NCBI RefSeq assembly: GCF_964656455.1
Contig: NC_135718.1
Location: 144,318,262-144,382,261, forward strand
Source of the DNA: Halichoerus grypus
Taxonomy: Eukaryota > Chordata > Mammalia > Carnivora > Phocidae
Reading direction: 5' to 3'
DNA: 64,000 nt
Translations under genes and position numbers: made by a program
In this document: in pieces, positions 45,420-55,850 of the stretch
Layout: the number at the start of each line of letters is the position of its first letter
Numbering within the stretch: the stretch's first letter is position 1
The notes under the pieces: generated by a model
Told to the model about the DNA's origin: nothing
Database searches by the model: none
Seen by the model: only the letters and a program-made list of their open reading frames with translations

Positions 45420-45665
45420 CTTTGATCTAGTGGTTAAGGACATAGACTTTGTAACTAGACTGTCCTTGTGTTCAAATCCTGGCCCTATTACTTGCAGCAG
45501 TGGGACCTTGGGCAAGATCATTAACCTCTCTGGACTTCAGCTTTCACAACTGGAACGTGTACACATGACCTACATCATTTAGCTGGTGAAAAGATGTGAT
45601 ACAATCATTTCCACAAAGTGCTTAGAATTGTCCCTGGCAGGTGGTAAATGTTAACTATTATTATG
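45420..45665 (+). mobile_element. MIR SINE, near full length
   Basis: 'tagtggttaaggacatagactttgtaactagactgtccttgtgttcaaatcctggccctattacttgcagcagtgggaccttgggcaagatcattaacctctctggacttcag' is the MIR head and core, and 'aaagtgcttagaattgtccctggcaggtggtaaatg' is its end. Confidence 0.9.
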
Positions 45666-46648
45666 TTTCTAAGTTTTGAGGAGGGCCAATAAAGAACACC
45701 TCATCTCCTCATCTGAATGCTGAACTCATTAAGATATATGCAAGTAAAATAGGCAGAGATCAAAATATCACTTTTGTTACTGATAATGTGTTACTGTAGA
45801 GTGTGCTTTCTATCCCTGGGAAAGTGACTTCTTTAAAGAGAATCTCAGGAGTAGAGGGACTTACTCAGTCACAGGTGGCCATGAACTGGGGCAGGCCTGT
45901 GCCTGGAAAATTTATAGTAAAGGGAGTAGAACTGATATACTCATGACCAGGGGATCGCTTCTTTCTCTGATCTGTTATAGCAATTATTACCTAAGTTAAG
46001 TTGGCAATTCCCCACAGCCCAGTGCCACCATGGTTGAGGTGGTCAAGTGTTGTCAGTGCTCACTCCTATGCTATGAGCACACTTGGCCATGTCCGGGCAC
46101 ATTGTTCACACTGATGGCATATGGCTATGCTCCCACCTCCAGGAGCCAGTCCCTACACCTCCCTGTCAGAAGGCTGCTTCCAAGAAGCTATAACCTGCTT
46201 TGCCTGCCAGTAAGATAGCAGGAAATGCCTGGAAAGTTATGAGTCCCCTCCTATTCTCCACTCTCCATCCAGGATGCCCCATGACCTATGACTGATGGGT
46301 GGGAGATAGAAATACTCCAACTCCCTTGCCCCTGACCTAGATGTCTTTAAAACTCTCCTGTAAGATGGAACCAAAGTTACCCTGGATGGGACTACTCTTC
46401 CTGGCCCCACTTCCCCAGTCCTCAAATTACCTTTACTCATACACCGATCCTCATCTGGGGAGCCCAACCTAAGACAGAAACCTATTCTATTATAGTCTAG
46501 TGCTGTTCGTATTTTTTCTTATTTTCAATTGTTTTCCTGCATTTAATGGTTGCAGTAAAATGTTCTGTTGGGATATGAGCAGGACATTGACAGGGTGCAA
46601 TTCTTATACTTCTTTATATTCCCCATCATATCATTTTATGCACAGTAA
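45666..46648. other. Unique non-coding DNA
   Basis: No gene. A good Kozak context (GCCACCATGG) starts a 62-codon frame at 46030, but there is no recognisable domain or exon structure. Confidence 0.35.
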
Positions 46649-46680
46649 ATTGTACTTTTCAGGTTATAGTGAATTTGAGT
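46649..46680 (+). repeat. 32-bp exact copy of 42451-42482
   Basis: The segment beginning attgtacttttcaggtta is identical over 32 bases to part of the L1M at 42451-42482, with abrupt loss of similarity on both sides. See findings. Confidence 0.9.
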
Positions 46681-46702
46681 TTTACTGCTTTCTCAATTGA
46701 TT

Positions 46703-47326
46703 TTTTTTCAAGTTTAAATTCTTTTTTTTAAATTTTATTTTATTATGTTATGTTAATCACCATACATTACATCATTAGTTTTTGATGTAGTGTTCCATGA
46801 TTCATTGTTTGCGCATAACACCCAGGGCTCCATTCAATACGTGCCCTCTTTAATACCCATCATCAGGCTAACCCATCCCCCCACTCCCCTCCCCTCTAGA
46901 ACCCTCAGTTTGTTTCTCAGAGTCCATGGTCTCTCATGGTTTGTCTCCCCCTCCGATTTCCCCCCCTTCATTTTTCCCTTCCTCCTATCTTTTTTTTTTT
47001 TTTAACATATAATGTATTATTTGTTTCAGAGGTACAGGTCTGTGATTCATCAGTCTTACACAATTCACAGCGCTCACCATAGCACATACCCTCCCCAATG
47101 TCTATCACCCAGCCACCCCATCCCTCCCACCCCCACCACTCCAGCAACCCTCAGTTTATTTCCTGAGATTAAGAATTCCTCATATCAGTGAGAGCATATG
47201 ATACATGTCTTTCTCTTAGCATAAGAGAAAGAAACTTATTTTGCTTAGCATAATACCCTCTAGTTCCATCCACGCCATTGGAAATGGCAAGATTTCAGTT
47301 TTTTTGATGGCTGCATAATATTCCAT

Positions 47327-47362
<36 letters not shown>

Positions 47363-47659
47363 CCACATCTTCTTTATCCATTCATCTGTTGATGGACATC
47401 TTGGCTCTTTCCACAGTTTGGCTATTGTGGACATGGCTGCTATAAACATTAAAAAAAAAGATCTATTTATTTCAGAGAGAGAGAGAGAGTGCACATGAGA
47501 GAGTGAGTAGGGGGAGGGGCAGAGGAAGAAAATCTTCCAGCAGACTCCCTGCTGAGCATGGAGCCCCATGTGGGGCTCAATCCCACGAACCATGAGATCA
47601 CCGACCTGAACTGAAACCAAGAGTCTGACGCTTAATGGACTGAGCCACTCAGGCACCCC
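46703..47659 (-). mobile_element. Chimeric SINE-L1 insertion
   Basis: Minus-strand order is: SINE head and body (47659 to 47451), then the L1 3' part (about 47450 to 46703), with a composite A-rich tail at its end. One pair of duplications (T)CAATTGATT lies at 46693-46702 and 47660-47669, flanking the whole unit. I find no separate duplication at the SINE-L1 junction. The SINE ends in ATCTTTTTTTTT rather than poly(A). A 146-codon minus frame (47216-47656) crosses the junction by chance. Confidence 0.8.
47332..47362. repeat. (TG)n(TA)n microsatellite within the L1
   Basis: Expansion of the short TATATA stretch of the L1 3' part. The L1 copy at 39880 has only TGTATATATACAC here. Confidence 0.9.
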
Positions 47660-47669
47660 TCAATTGATT

Positions 47670-49349
47670 CTTAAAAACTGACATCAGGTATTCTCAAACT
47701 ATATGAAGAAACAAGTTGTTTGGAGAATGTTCATATTTATCATGCAAAGGATGTTATTCACAGTCATTAGAATTTTAAAGTTTTTTTCTGAATATAAAAA
47801 TATTTTTATACACATTTATAAAGATCTCAGGGAAAATTTAGGTTGATATGAATATTGTATGAAATTATTATATGGGATTGAACAAATCAGTACATGCTCT
47901 TAGAGACATTTTAATGTTGAAGTTGCTTTTAAGAATTATTAACTAGTGAATAATTAAAATGTTGTCAGAATGGATTCAAGGCCAATTAGTTTGGTTGCAG
48001 ATAAAAGGTCCTAAGAAATCCATGACTGCCAACAAGGGCAATTAATAGGATTTATTTGCATGCTAAAAAAAAATTCAGCATGGGTACCAAAATGTACATT
48101 CTCTAGAATATAAAATTTAGCTTTCATGCCCAAATTGGAAATGTAATACTAACATAAATGAATCTGATAATGAGGTACAGTAAAATAATGGCATCGTAAT
48201 AATATCTGACATTTGTATATGCTTTATTCCTTTTCAATTAATTTTATAGCTCTTTTATCTGGATTGTTGGACCTAAAACCTATTTATAACAGTTATACAG
48301 GTTCTAGTTTCCTTCACTTTGAATGGATTGATCTATGAATTTCAAACAACCAATTTGACATTTTTAATACCAAATAAACTGGTTTTTGGCCAAACCAACT
48401 GACTTGACCTCTCGTCCTGGTGACAAGCAGATACTCCCTGAGACAGTGTTAGTCAGTCTATGCTTTACTTCAGCCAAGCTCAGCTCCTGGATCTCCAAGA
48501 CTCAGATTCAGAACATATAACTGTGCTGGTACATGACCCCAGCTCTGCATTCTACGAAGCACCTGGGCAGGGGCTGACACTGTATTGGGGAGCTCTCCAA
48601 AATGTGTGAGTGGGCTTGCATCTTCCTTTACTTCTTTATTCTTTTTGTCCTTTTGCTCCAAGACCTGTCTTTATGCTCCTGCTCTCCTAGATGGTCCTGT
48701 TCACCTTGGTCCTGCCATTCTCCTCTTCTCAGTCCCACCCACTGCTGATAGCAACGTATTCCATTCATGCCTTGTAATAGGGTCACATCCCTCAAGACAA
48801 TACTCAGTTGTTTTAGGATGAAAATTTTACTCCTAGAAAATATATTTGGCTAAATAAATATAGATGCTTTTCCTAGCAGGGATAGCAGTAGTAATCATAG
48901 TAGTTTTTATACTCAGACTCCTTGTATATCAAAAATTATAGTCAAATGGTATCATCAGGCATTTAATAAAATCTGCAGGTGTCTTTTGATGATTAAATTA
49001 ATCTAAAGCCCACCAGGGGTATTTAAGTTTCTTTAGCATTCAAGCAATTTGGGCAAATATACAGCAAACAAAAATTTTTTTGAAACAAATCTAGGAAGCT
49101 TTCTATACATTTTAAAACTAGGTCCTCTCTTAGTAAATTGGAGATGCTAGTTGAAGATATTTTGTGGACAATGTGGGCCCCAAAATATTTTGAGTTGAAA
49201 TATTCTGATGACTAAGAAAAAGTATTTGTTTTTCTGAAATTAAGAGGTAGCTTTAATTTTTAGTATACATAATAGCATGTATATTAACCTTTTATTATCT
49301 AGTCCATTTTACCCCTAAATGTTTAGCCCACTTCGCCACTCTTCCAATA
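47670..49349. other. Unique AT-rich DNA
   Basis: No repeat recognised. Contains a consensus octamer ATTTGCAT at 48054-48061 next to a CAATTAATA stretch, which might mark a regulatory element. Small frames at 48470-48821 show no domain. Confidence 0.35.
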
Positions 49350-49364
49350 AGATAGTATCATATG

Positions 49365-49641
49365 GTTGCCAGAGGGAAGGGTGTGGCGGATGGGCAAAAG
49401 TGAAGGGGAGTGGGAGATACAGGCATCCATTTATAGAATGAATAAGTCACAGGGATGAAGGGTACGACATAGAGAATATGGTCAATGGTGTAAAAGCGTT
49501 GTATGGTGACAGATGGGAGCTATACTTGTGTTGAGCACAGCATAACAGCATAACATATAGACTTGTCAAATCACCATGTTGGACACGTGAAACTACACTT
49601 CAATTTAACAACAACAAAAAAAAAAAAAGGAAAAAAGAAAA
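49365..49641 (+). mobile_element. L1MA-type L1 3' end
   Basis: 'ggttgccagagggaagggtgtggcggatgggc...' through 'aaatcaccatgttggacacgtgaaactacacttcaatttaacaaca' and an A-rich tail is the typical L1 3' UTR end. Duplications AGATAGTATCATATG / AGATATTATCATATG lie at 49350-49364 and 49642-49656 (1 mismatch). Confidence 0.85.
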
Positions 49642-49656
49642 AGATATTATCATATG

Positions 49657-50080
49657 CTCATGGAGAGAGTTACTCACTGGTGACCCAAGGAGGAAAAATT
49701 TGCTTTCCTTTTTCCTATGGAGGCAGTGGGACAGCAACATGGACATATCTTATTTTAGGGCCATAAGAAAGCATCTTGATCAACTTGCCCACATGGATTT
49801 TGAGCTGGAAAGAGAAGCTGTTTCTCAGAGCCAAGTAAAGATTTTATTCAATAACTGAGTGCTCAAGATAAAGGTGTTCAGGAGATTTTTTTTCTTTGTG
49901 GTAGGGGAACATCAAGGTCATTATTTGGAACCTAGGCTATGACATTAAAAAAAAAAGATGTTCCTTAAACAACATCGGTCTATTTCCTCCTTTGCCCTGA
50001 AGACACCCACGTTATTGCCGAAGTACATGTGAAAAGCACTAGCCAGATTCACAATTTATAACTTGCCCCATTTGTAACAC
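49657..50080. other. Unique non-coding DNA
   Basis: No feature recognised. It would be the 3' flank of the coding-like segment on the minus strand. I see no clear polyadenylation signal in it. Confidence 0.35.
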
Positions 50081-50622
50081 CTACGAAGTCTCATTGGATT
50101 CATCTTTTGGTTTGTGTACTGTTTTGGCAAATCGCTCAGAAGGCTGCCAGAGATAATAATCTCCCTTGAGAGAAATGATACTTCGTATCACTGTTTTCCT
50201 CTCAAACTGCAACTCTGGATCATAACAATCTGGTGTAATGTCCTTCCTCAACTCAATTTCTGGCATGAAATTGACCCCATGTATTAATGTAAAAGGGTTT
50301 TTACCAGTTGTTTTCATGTTGGGATAAAGTGCCTCTCATTAATATTTAGTTCTTTTGCCCCTTTGGAAGCATCACTTTGTTGGTCTGCATCGTGATGGGA
50401 TGTCGGCCGCTCTTAGATCAGGTCTAGACAGGGCAATCATTCTGGCCAAGGTAAATTCAGTATTCAATCCTTTAAGTGGATGACTGTGTACTTGGCAACC
50501 TGGTAGGTGGTATGGTAGTTTGATTCAGATTTTGTTGTTGAGATAGACCAAGAAGCTTTGTCAGCCATGTCATGATCATTCAGATATGGCGGGAAGCTGT
50601 TTCTACGTGGGCTTAACCACCA
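50081..50622 (-). pseudogene. Degraded coding-like segment of an unidentified gene
   Basis: A 78-codon frame (50081-50317) with many charged and aromatic residues ends at a stop. Upstream on the minus strand, coding-like text continues for about 300 bases, but only by changing frame two or three times. It begins directly after a good splice-acceptor-like sequence (pyrimidine run TTTCTTTTCTTCAG ending at 50623, with branch-point-like CTAAC and CTGAC upstream). No poly(A) or target duplication was seen, so a lost or duplicated terminal exon fits better than a processed copy. I do not recognise the family. Chance open reading is possible. Confidence 0.35.
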
Positions 50623-50714
50623 CTGAAGAAAAGAAATCTCAAATGCTATTAGAGCAAACGGGCTGTGTCAGAATGTTAGGCCATTAGTCCATGTAGACGC
50701 ACAATCCTAAATAA

Positions 50715-50925
50715 TAATATCTCTCATGGAGAATTTATTCAAGTGCCAGACATGAATCAACTCCACACTTTTCATGTATTAACTCAGTGAACCCTTACAA
50801 TGACCTTAAGTAAGTACCATTTTTATCCCTACTATACGAGACACACAGAAGTTAAGTAATGTATCCAAAATCACACAGCTAGTAGGTGGCAGTCAGGATT
50901 TGAACCATGTATGGTACTGACTTTT
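50715..50925 (-). mobile_element. MIR SINE
   Basis: Reverse-complement MIR: 'acttttcatgtattaactcagtgaacccttacaatgacc', 'gagacacacagaagttaagtaatgtatccaaaatcacacagctagtaggtggcagtcaggatttgaacc'. Confidence 0.88.
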
Positions 50926-51369
50926 ATAGGATCTTCACATGGATACCTCTGCCGGCTCCTATTGGCACAAAGCATGGAAGGTTAAGAGCATGTCATGTAC
51001 CATTCGTTAAATTCTCTCACACCTCTGCTAGCAAATCAATTGTTTTATTTTCCACTCAGGGCTGCATTGTGTCATTATGGGAATTATCTTTGAATTACTT
51101 AAAGCAACTCATCACCTGGAGAATTAGTTTCCTTATCTATGAAATGTGTGTAAAAATGTAGAAATTGAATGTTACGGCAAAAAAAAAAATCAGACATTTA
51201 ATTTTTTAAAAATAAGTTGTTAGGTATGCACAGCATTCCATTGCTGACTGATGCTACAGAATTTAAACAAATGCCTTCAGAAATGGAAATCCATTTCTTT
51301 GCTCATATGGTCTCTTATCTTTACAGCTGAATTTCCTGGCTTTGATCACTGTAATAAATTCAGCTCCAT
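50926..51369. other. Unique non-coding DNA
   Basis: No feature recognised. Confidence 0.35.
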
Positions 51370-51725
51370 TTTTCATGCCGTATTTTTCATAGGATCTATT
51401 TGCGTTCTCAAGAGCCATACACATTTTGGAATTGTATCTTCTCTTTGCACTGCTTTCACCAGAGTGTAACCTCCTTGAGGCCAAGAAATTTTGTTTCATT
51501 TGTTCTTTTTTTTTTAATTATTATGTTATGTTAAGCACCATACATTACATCATTAGTTTTTAATGTAGTGTTCCATGATTCATTGTTTGTGTATAACACC
51601 CAGTGCTCCATGCAGAACGTGCCCTCTTTAATACCCATCACCAGGCTAACCCATTTGTTCTTGATTTATCACAAGCATCTGGCACATAGTAGATGCTCAA
51701 GAATTATTTACTGAATAAATGAATC
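51370..51725 (+). mobile_element. L2 3' end, split by a short L1
   Basis: 'cactgctttcaccagagtgtaacctccttgaggccaagaaatttt' and 'catctggcacatagtagatgctcaagaattatttactgaataaatgaa' are the L2 3' end in sense orientation. The L1 at 51508-51651 lies between them. Confidence 0.85.
51508..51651 (-). mobile_element. Short, 5'-truncated carnivore L1
   Basis: 144 bp of the same L1 3' terminus as 39880 ('ttattatgttatgttaagcaccatacattacatcattag'). Perfect 11-bp duplications CATTTGTTCTT lie at 51497-51507 and 51652-51662. Confidence 0.94.
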
Positions 51726-51774
51726 TATAAACACACATATCCAGATATTAGAGGGAATTAAACTATTTTAGCTA

Positions 51775-51935
51775 TTAGCCTTTGGAGTCACAAGATTCCG
51801 GGTTAGCATTCCAGCTCAGTTTACCAGTTGCGTGACCTGGGAGCAAATGCTTAGGCTCTTTGAAATGCAATTTCCTCGTGTGAAAATTGGGGATAATATT
51901 CTAATTGTAAGGCAGGTCTGAAGATTAGTAGGTCG
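51775..51935 (+). mobile_element. MIR SINE
   Basis: 'ctttggagtcacaagattccgggttagcattccagctcagtttaccagttgcgtgacctgggagcaaatgcttaggctctttgaaatgcaatttcctcgtgtgaaaattgg' follows the MIR head and core. Confidence 0.8.
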
Positions 51936-53504
51936 TGTAGGCAAAGTGCCCCGCCTGGGGGTCTCAGCATCAGCTCCTGCATATCCCGCGATCTCAAAGC
52001 CCTTCTTAGTTAACTTTGGTGTAACGGGCAGGTAATGTTGATTTCATTTTGCCAATGGAGGCAAAAGAGGCATGATTGGCTAAAGGCCGTTTAGAAAGCT
52101 GGTTCTCCTTGCTCTAGGACACCCAGGGATGACTCGAAATTTAGAATATACTTTGGGAATTTGAGGGAGGGAGGTGGTTATGTGAAGCCTCTTTATCAGT
52201 CCCTTGTGCCTTTGTAGTAACCTTCAGCAGTGAGGAAAGAAACATGGGTTATCAGCCCATGGCTTGAAATTCTACCCATCTGGCAGGGGGCAGGACTAGG
52301 GGATTGAGAGACATGATATAAAAGCAGGTGGCGACATGCTCGAGGACCTTCATATGTTATTTATAACCCACTGCATTGGTCACAGCAATTTCCATTGCAA
52401 CTTTCCTCTGGAATTCCTCAGGCTAGGAAATTGATTCAAAGTCTCCTTTCTTAAAGAAAACCTGACCTTTTGCTGACAGTGCACTTGGCGGGTTAGGGTG
52501 GTGGCTGGGCAGCCAACTCCCGATAAACATCTCCATATTGTGGCGTGGGCTTGCCTTGCCTTCCTGCCCCTTGCTGTAGGGGACGCTGGGCCAGGGAGGG
52601 AGGACGTGCCCATATGTTTGCAAGATAGTCTTATGGGTACCAGAGCGAAGTCCCAGCCTTAGCCAAAGAGAAGCACATATGTGCTGCGTATTCAACTCCT
52701 ACTGAGACGGGGTGGTGTGGGGGAGGGGAATGCAGAGAGACAGATAGCAGGAAACTTTGGATTGATGTTTCCAAGGAAAGCAGGCTTTGGCTGTCACCAG
52801 CATCATCCTTACACTGCCAGCTTGGCTGCAGAGAAAGAGCAAGCTGACGATGAGTCTTGGCAGAACACTTCCGTTACTCAGTTTTTGCAAAATATGACTC
52901 TAGATGCTAGTGTTGGGTGTAACACTCTTAACTGTCACTTCCATGCCATTAATGCTCCACTACCGCATTAACCCTATAGCCATCTGTTTCAGAGGTTCCT
53001 GTTTTTGTGACACATCTCAAGGAAGATGCTTTAAGAGCATATTGAATAAAAATGTGATTTTGATGACCTGATTATGACCAAGCCAGTAAGGGTGACTGTG
53101 GTTCTTCTATTCTGTCGTTACGCAGGTGGAACCGGCCCCCACTGGCACCTCCAGATGGGAGTGGTGAGTTGGTGGCGGAAGCCAGGACTGGACAGGGCCC
53201 TGAGTCTAGAGAGGTCCGTGGGCCACATGGAGAGGGCAAGGCCCATGCAGAGGATCCAGAAGAAAAGAGAAGTGCCCACTAGTCTGAGATGTGGGCAAGC
53301 ACTCCTCTCGGCAGTGGTCCAATTCACAGATGAGGTGAATTGGTTAGAGGACAGTCGTGACCCCATCCCCAAGTGCTGACAGAGATCGATGTCCGCAGGT
53401 GAGCCTTGGAGGTGATCTCCTGACAGGTGTCTCCTGTCCGTATGTGACTCCGTCTCTATCATGGAGGACACAGGGACTCAGGGTCCACACTGACCACATG
53501 ACAC
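51936..53504. other. Unique non-coding DNA
   Basis: No secure repeat or exon. The 96- to 117-codon frames at 52681-52971 and 53074-53471 overlap on opposite strands and show no domain. Confidence 0.35.
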
Positions 53505-53600
53505 ATTTAGAGATTTTGAAGGCTGGAAGAGATTTTGAAGGTCATTGAATCCAACCTCCTTATTATACAGATGAAGAAATTGGACCAAAAGGAGATTAAT
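53505..53600 (+). mobile_element. MIR-class relic
   Basis: 'gattttgaaggtcattgaatccaacctccttattatacagatgaagaaattgg' fits an old mammalian SINE core related to MIR3 or similar. Subfamily not secured. Confidence 0.5.
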
Positions 53601-54243
53601 GACTTGTTGGACAGAATCTAAGGTATTTTCTCTTTTATTCTGTTTTTCATCTTATGTGGTTTTTCTTTTGTCCCGTGCCCCTAATAGATTGAAGCTCCCT
53701 AAGGAAGCTATTTTTGTAATATCACCATCTCAAGTACACGTGGCCTGATTCTATGGCAAGCAGTCTCAGATACAGATGTCGGCCGATTGACAGAATGAGT
53801 GAGCAAATAAATAAAAGGATACCTCTTTTTTAAAGGGCTAATGAGTTGCTTTGAAATTCTGATTCCCTGCATGATGAAAAAGCAGTGTAGCTGCTCCTCC
53901 TTTCTTGCTCATCCAGTCTTCAGGATTCAGAAGTTGTATTTCTGGTAACACCACTTTGGCTCCAGGGCCTGGTAACAGAAAGAGCAGAGATGGCCCTGGG
54001 GGTTCATTATCTCTCAGGACTGCGGATTCAAGCCCAGGCAGGAAGGGCCTTTCTATCTTAATTTACAGGGGCCATAAACCAGAAAAATCACAGTTGGTTC
54101 TTTTGTTTTGGGAGGTTTTTTTTTTTTTAGATCTAAAATTCTGTGATTTTATTAACTTGGTTTTTGAAAATTACATGGCATAATTTAAAAATTGAAAGCC
54201 TGCCCTTAATATTCTTTTCAGCCATACAGTGAGTACGCATGAG
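53601..54243. other. Unique non-coding DNA
   Basis: No feature recognised. Confidence 0.35.
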
Positions 54244-54260
54244 TAAAATTGGTATTTTGT

Positions 54261-54445
54261 ATTTTTTTTTAATGTTTTATTTATTTATTCATGAGAATCA
54301 GAGAGAGAGAGAGAGAGGCAGAGGCAGAGGGAGAAGCAGGCTCCTCGCCTAGCAGGGAGCCCGATGCGGGACTCAATCCCAGGACCCTGGGATCATGACC
54401 CGAGCCGAAGGCAGACGCTTAACCATCTGAGCCACCCAGGCGCCC
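54261..54445 (-). mobile_element. Can-SINE
   Basis: Minus-strand copy whose body ('tattcatgagaatcagagagagagag', 'ggcagaggcagagg') differs from the arctoid-type copies. 17-bp duplications TAAAATTGGTATTTTGT lie at 54244-54260 and 54446-54462 (one base overlaps the SINE edge). Confidence 0.95.
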
Positions 54446-54589
54446 TAAAATTGGTATTTTGTGAATGACAACTTCATCCCTGTGAAATTTTGTAATTTTA
54501 CAAGTTATCCTTTTAAATTTAAGTTATAGTACACTAAAATACACTAGGAATTACTAGGCCATTTGGAATCTTAAAAACAAACAAAACAA

Positions 54590-54814
54590 AAAACAAGCTC
54601 ACAGATAACAGAATAGATTTGTGGTTGTCGGGGGACAGGGGTTGGGGGGCCGGGGAGGATCAAATGGATGAAAGGGGTTAAAAGGTACAAAAGTCCAGTT
54701 ATAAAATAAATGAGTCCTGGGGATGTCATGTAGAGCATGGCGATTATAGTCAATAATACTGCATTGCATATTTGAAAGTTGCTAAGAAAGTATATTTTAA
54801 AAGTCCTCATCACA
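54590..54814 (+). mobile_element. L1MA-type L1 3' UTR
   Basis: 'gtggttgtcgggggacaggggttggggggcc', 'gttataaaataaatgagtcctggggatgtcatgtagagcatggcgattatagtcaataatactgcattgcatatttgaaagttgctaagaaagta' is the L1 3' UTR in sense orientation, cut by the SINE that follows. Confidence 0.85.
54630..54655 (+). other. Potential G-quadruplex in L1 3' UTR
   Basis: Four G runs of 5, 4, 6 and 4 with loops of 3, 2 and 2 bases. G-rich quadruplex-forming tracts are a known feature of L1 3' UTRs. Confidence 0.6.
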
Positions 54815-54815
54815 G

Positions 54816-55040
54816 GGGTGCCCGGGTGGCTTAGTCAGTTAAGCATCTGACTCTTGATTTCGACTCAGGTCATAATCCCAGAGTCTGGGATTGAGCCCCA
54901 CGTCAAGCTCTTTGCTCAGCGGGGAGCCTGCTTCTCCCTCTGCCTCTGTCCCTCCCCTCCTCTCCCCCTGCTTGTGCGTTCTCTCTCTCTGTCAAAGAAA
55001 TAAATAAAATCTTTTAAATAAATAAATAGATGGATAGATA
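54816..55040 (+). mobile_element. Can-SINE
   Basis: Plus-strand copy with GGTGCCCGGGTGGC head, CT-rich body, and an AAATAAATAAAATCTTTTAAATAAATAAATA tail that grades into GATA units. No clear duplications found. Confidence 0.9.
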
Positions 55041-55215
55041 GAAAATTTTTAAAAGAAAGAAAGAAAGAAAAGCTCCCCAGGGGCTTTGAGATCTATCTAT
55101 CTATCTATCCATACATACATACATATTACATACTCTCTATATATCTATATACATATATCTTTATATATATACATATATATACACATCTATATACATGTAT
55201 CTATATATATACCCC
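55041..55215. repeat. (GAAA), (TATC), (ATAC) and TA-rich microsatellite cluster
   Basis: GAAA units at 55055-55071, ATCT units from 55091, ATAC units and imperfect TATATC/TATATA to 55211. Confidence 0.9.
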
Positions 55216-55485
55216 AATTAACTAACAACCACATTAGAATAAAAGAACATTATCAAAGAGTAACCCCTTAGCACCTGCCCCAGGGAAAGTGAAATTTCCT
55301 CTGGAGTTTCAGTTTTGAATAATCTCCACCCAATCATGCCGCCCCTACCTCTACCAGTATCCACATAGTCCAAACTCCACCCCTTCAGACGGCTCTCACA
55401 AAGGATCTCTTAAAGTCATTCATGTTACACTGTAGATAACTGCTAAGGCTTAATACTTATTCTTATTGTAGGACTAGTTAAATTT
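55216..55485. other. Unique non-coding DNA
   Basis: No feature recognised. Confidence 0.35.
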
Positions 55486-55597
55486 ATTTTTTTTAAGATT
55501 TTTTTAAAGTAGTCTCCACCCCCAATGTGGGGCTCAGAACTCACAACCCCAAGATCAAGAGTCACATGCTCCCCCAACTGAGCCAGCCAGGCTCCCC
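55486..55597 (-). mobile_element. Short tRNA-Lys-like SINE relic
   Basis: Reverse-complement reading has an A-box TGGCTCAGTTGG, ACTCTTGATCTTGGGG, and a B-box-like GTTCTGAGCCCC followed by 'cacattggg' and a short AT-rich tail. Same type as 33268-33384. Confidence 0.82.
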
Positions 55598-55639
55598 TTT
55601 TTTAAAAATAGTATTAATGCAGGAGTGACGTCCATTGAC

Positions 55640-55850
55640 TACAGCAGGGTCTCTGAACCTCAGCACTGTTGACATAGCGGGCTGGGTAAGTCGTCATTGT
55701 AGGGGCCATCCTGGTACCACCCTGTCCTCTACCCACTAGATGATACTATCATTCTGCTGAGTTGTGACAATCAAAATCTCCAGATTTGGCCAAATGTATC
55801 TTAGAGGCCGAACGTGCCCTGATGAGAATCACTGGGCTAGAGAACAATGA
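55640..55850 (+). mobile_element. hAT-Charlie non-autonomous element (MER20-like?)
   Basis: 'gggtctctgaacctcagcactgttgacatagcgggctgggtaa', 'cctctacccactagatga', 'agttgtgacaatcaaaatctccag' and 'gagaatcactg' follow a common Charlie-type MER element. Subfamily not secured. Confidence 0.7.

Noticed and set aside
46030..46218. 62-codon frame with a perfect Kozak context
   Set aside because: Too short, no domain or exon structure. The Kozak match alone is expected by chance in 64 kb.
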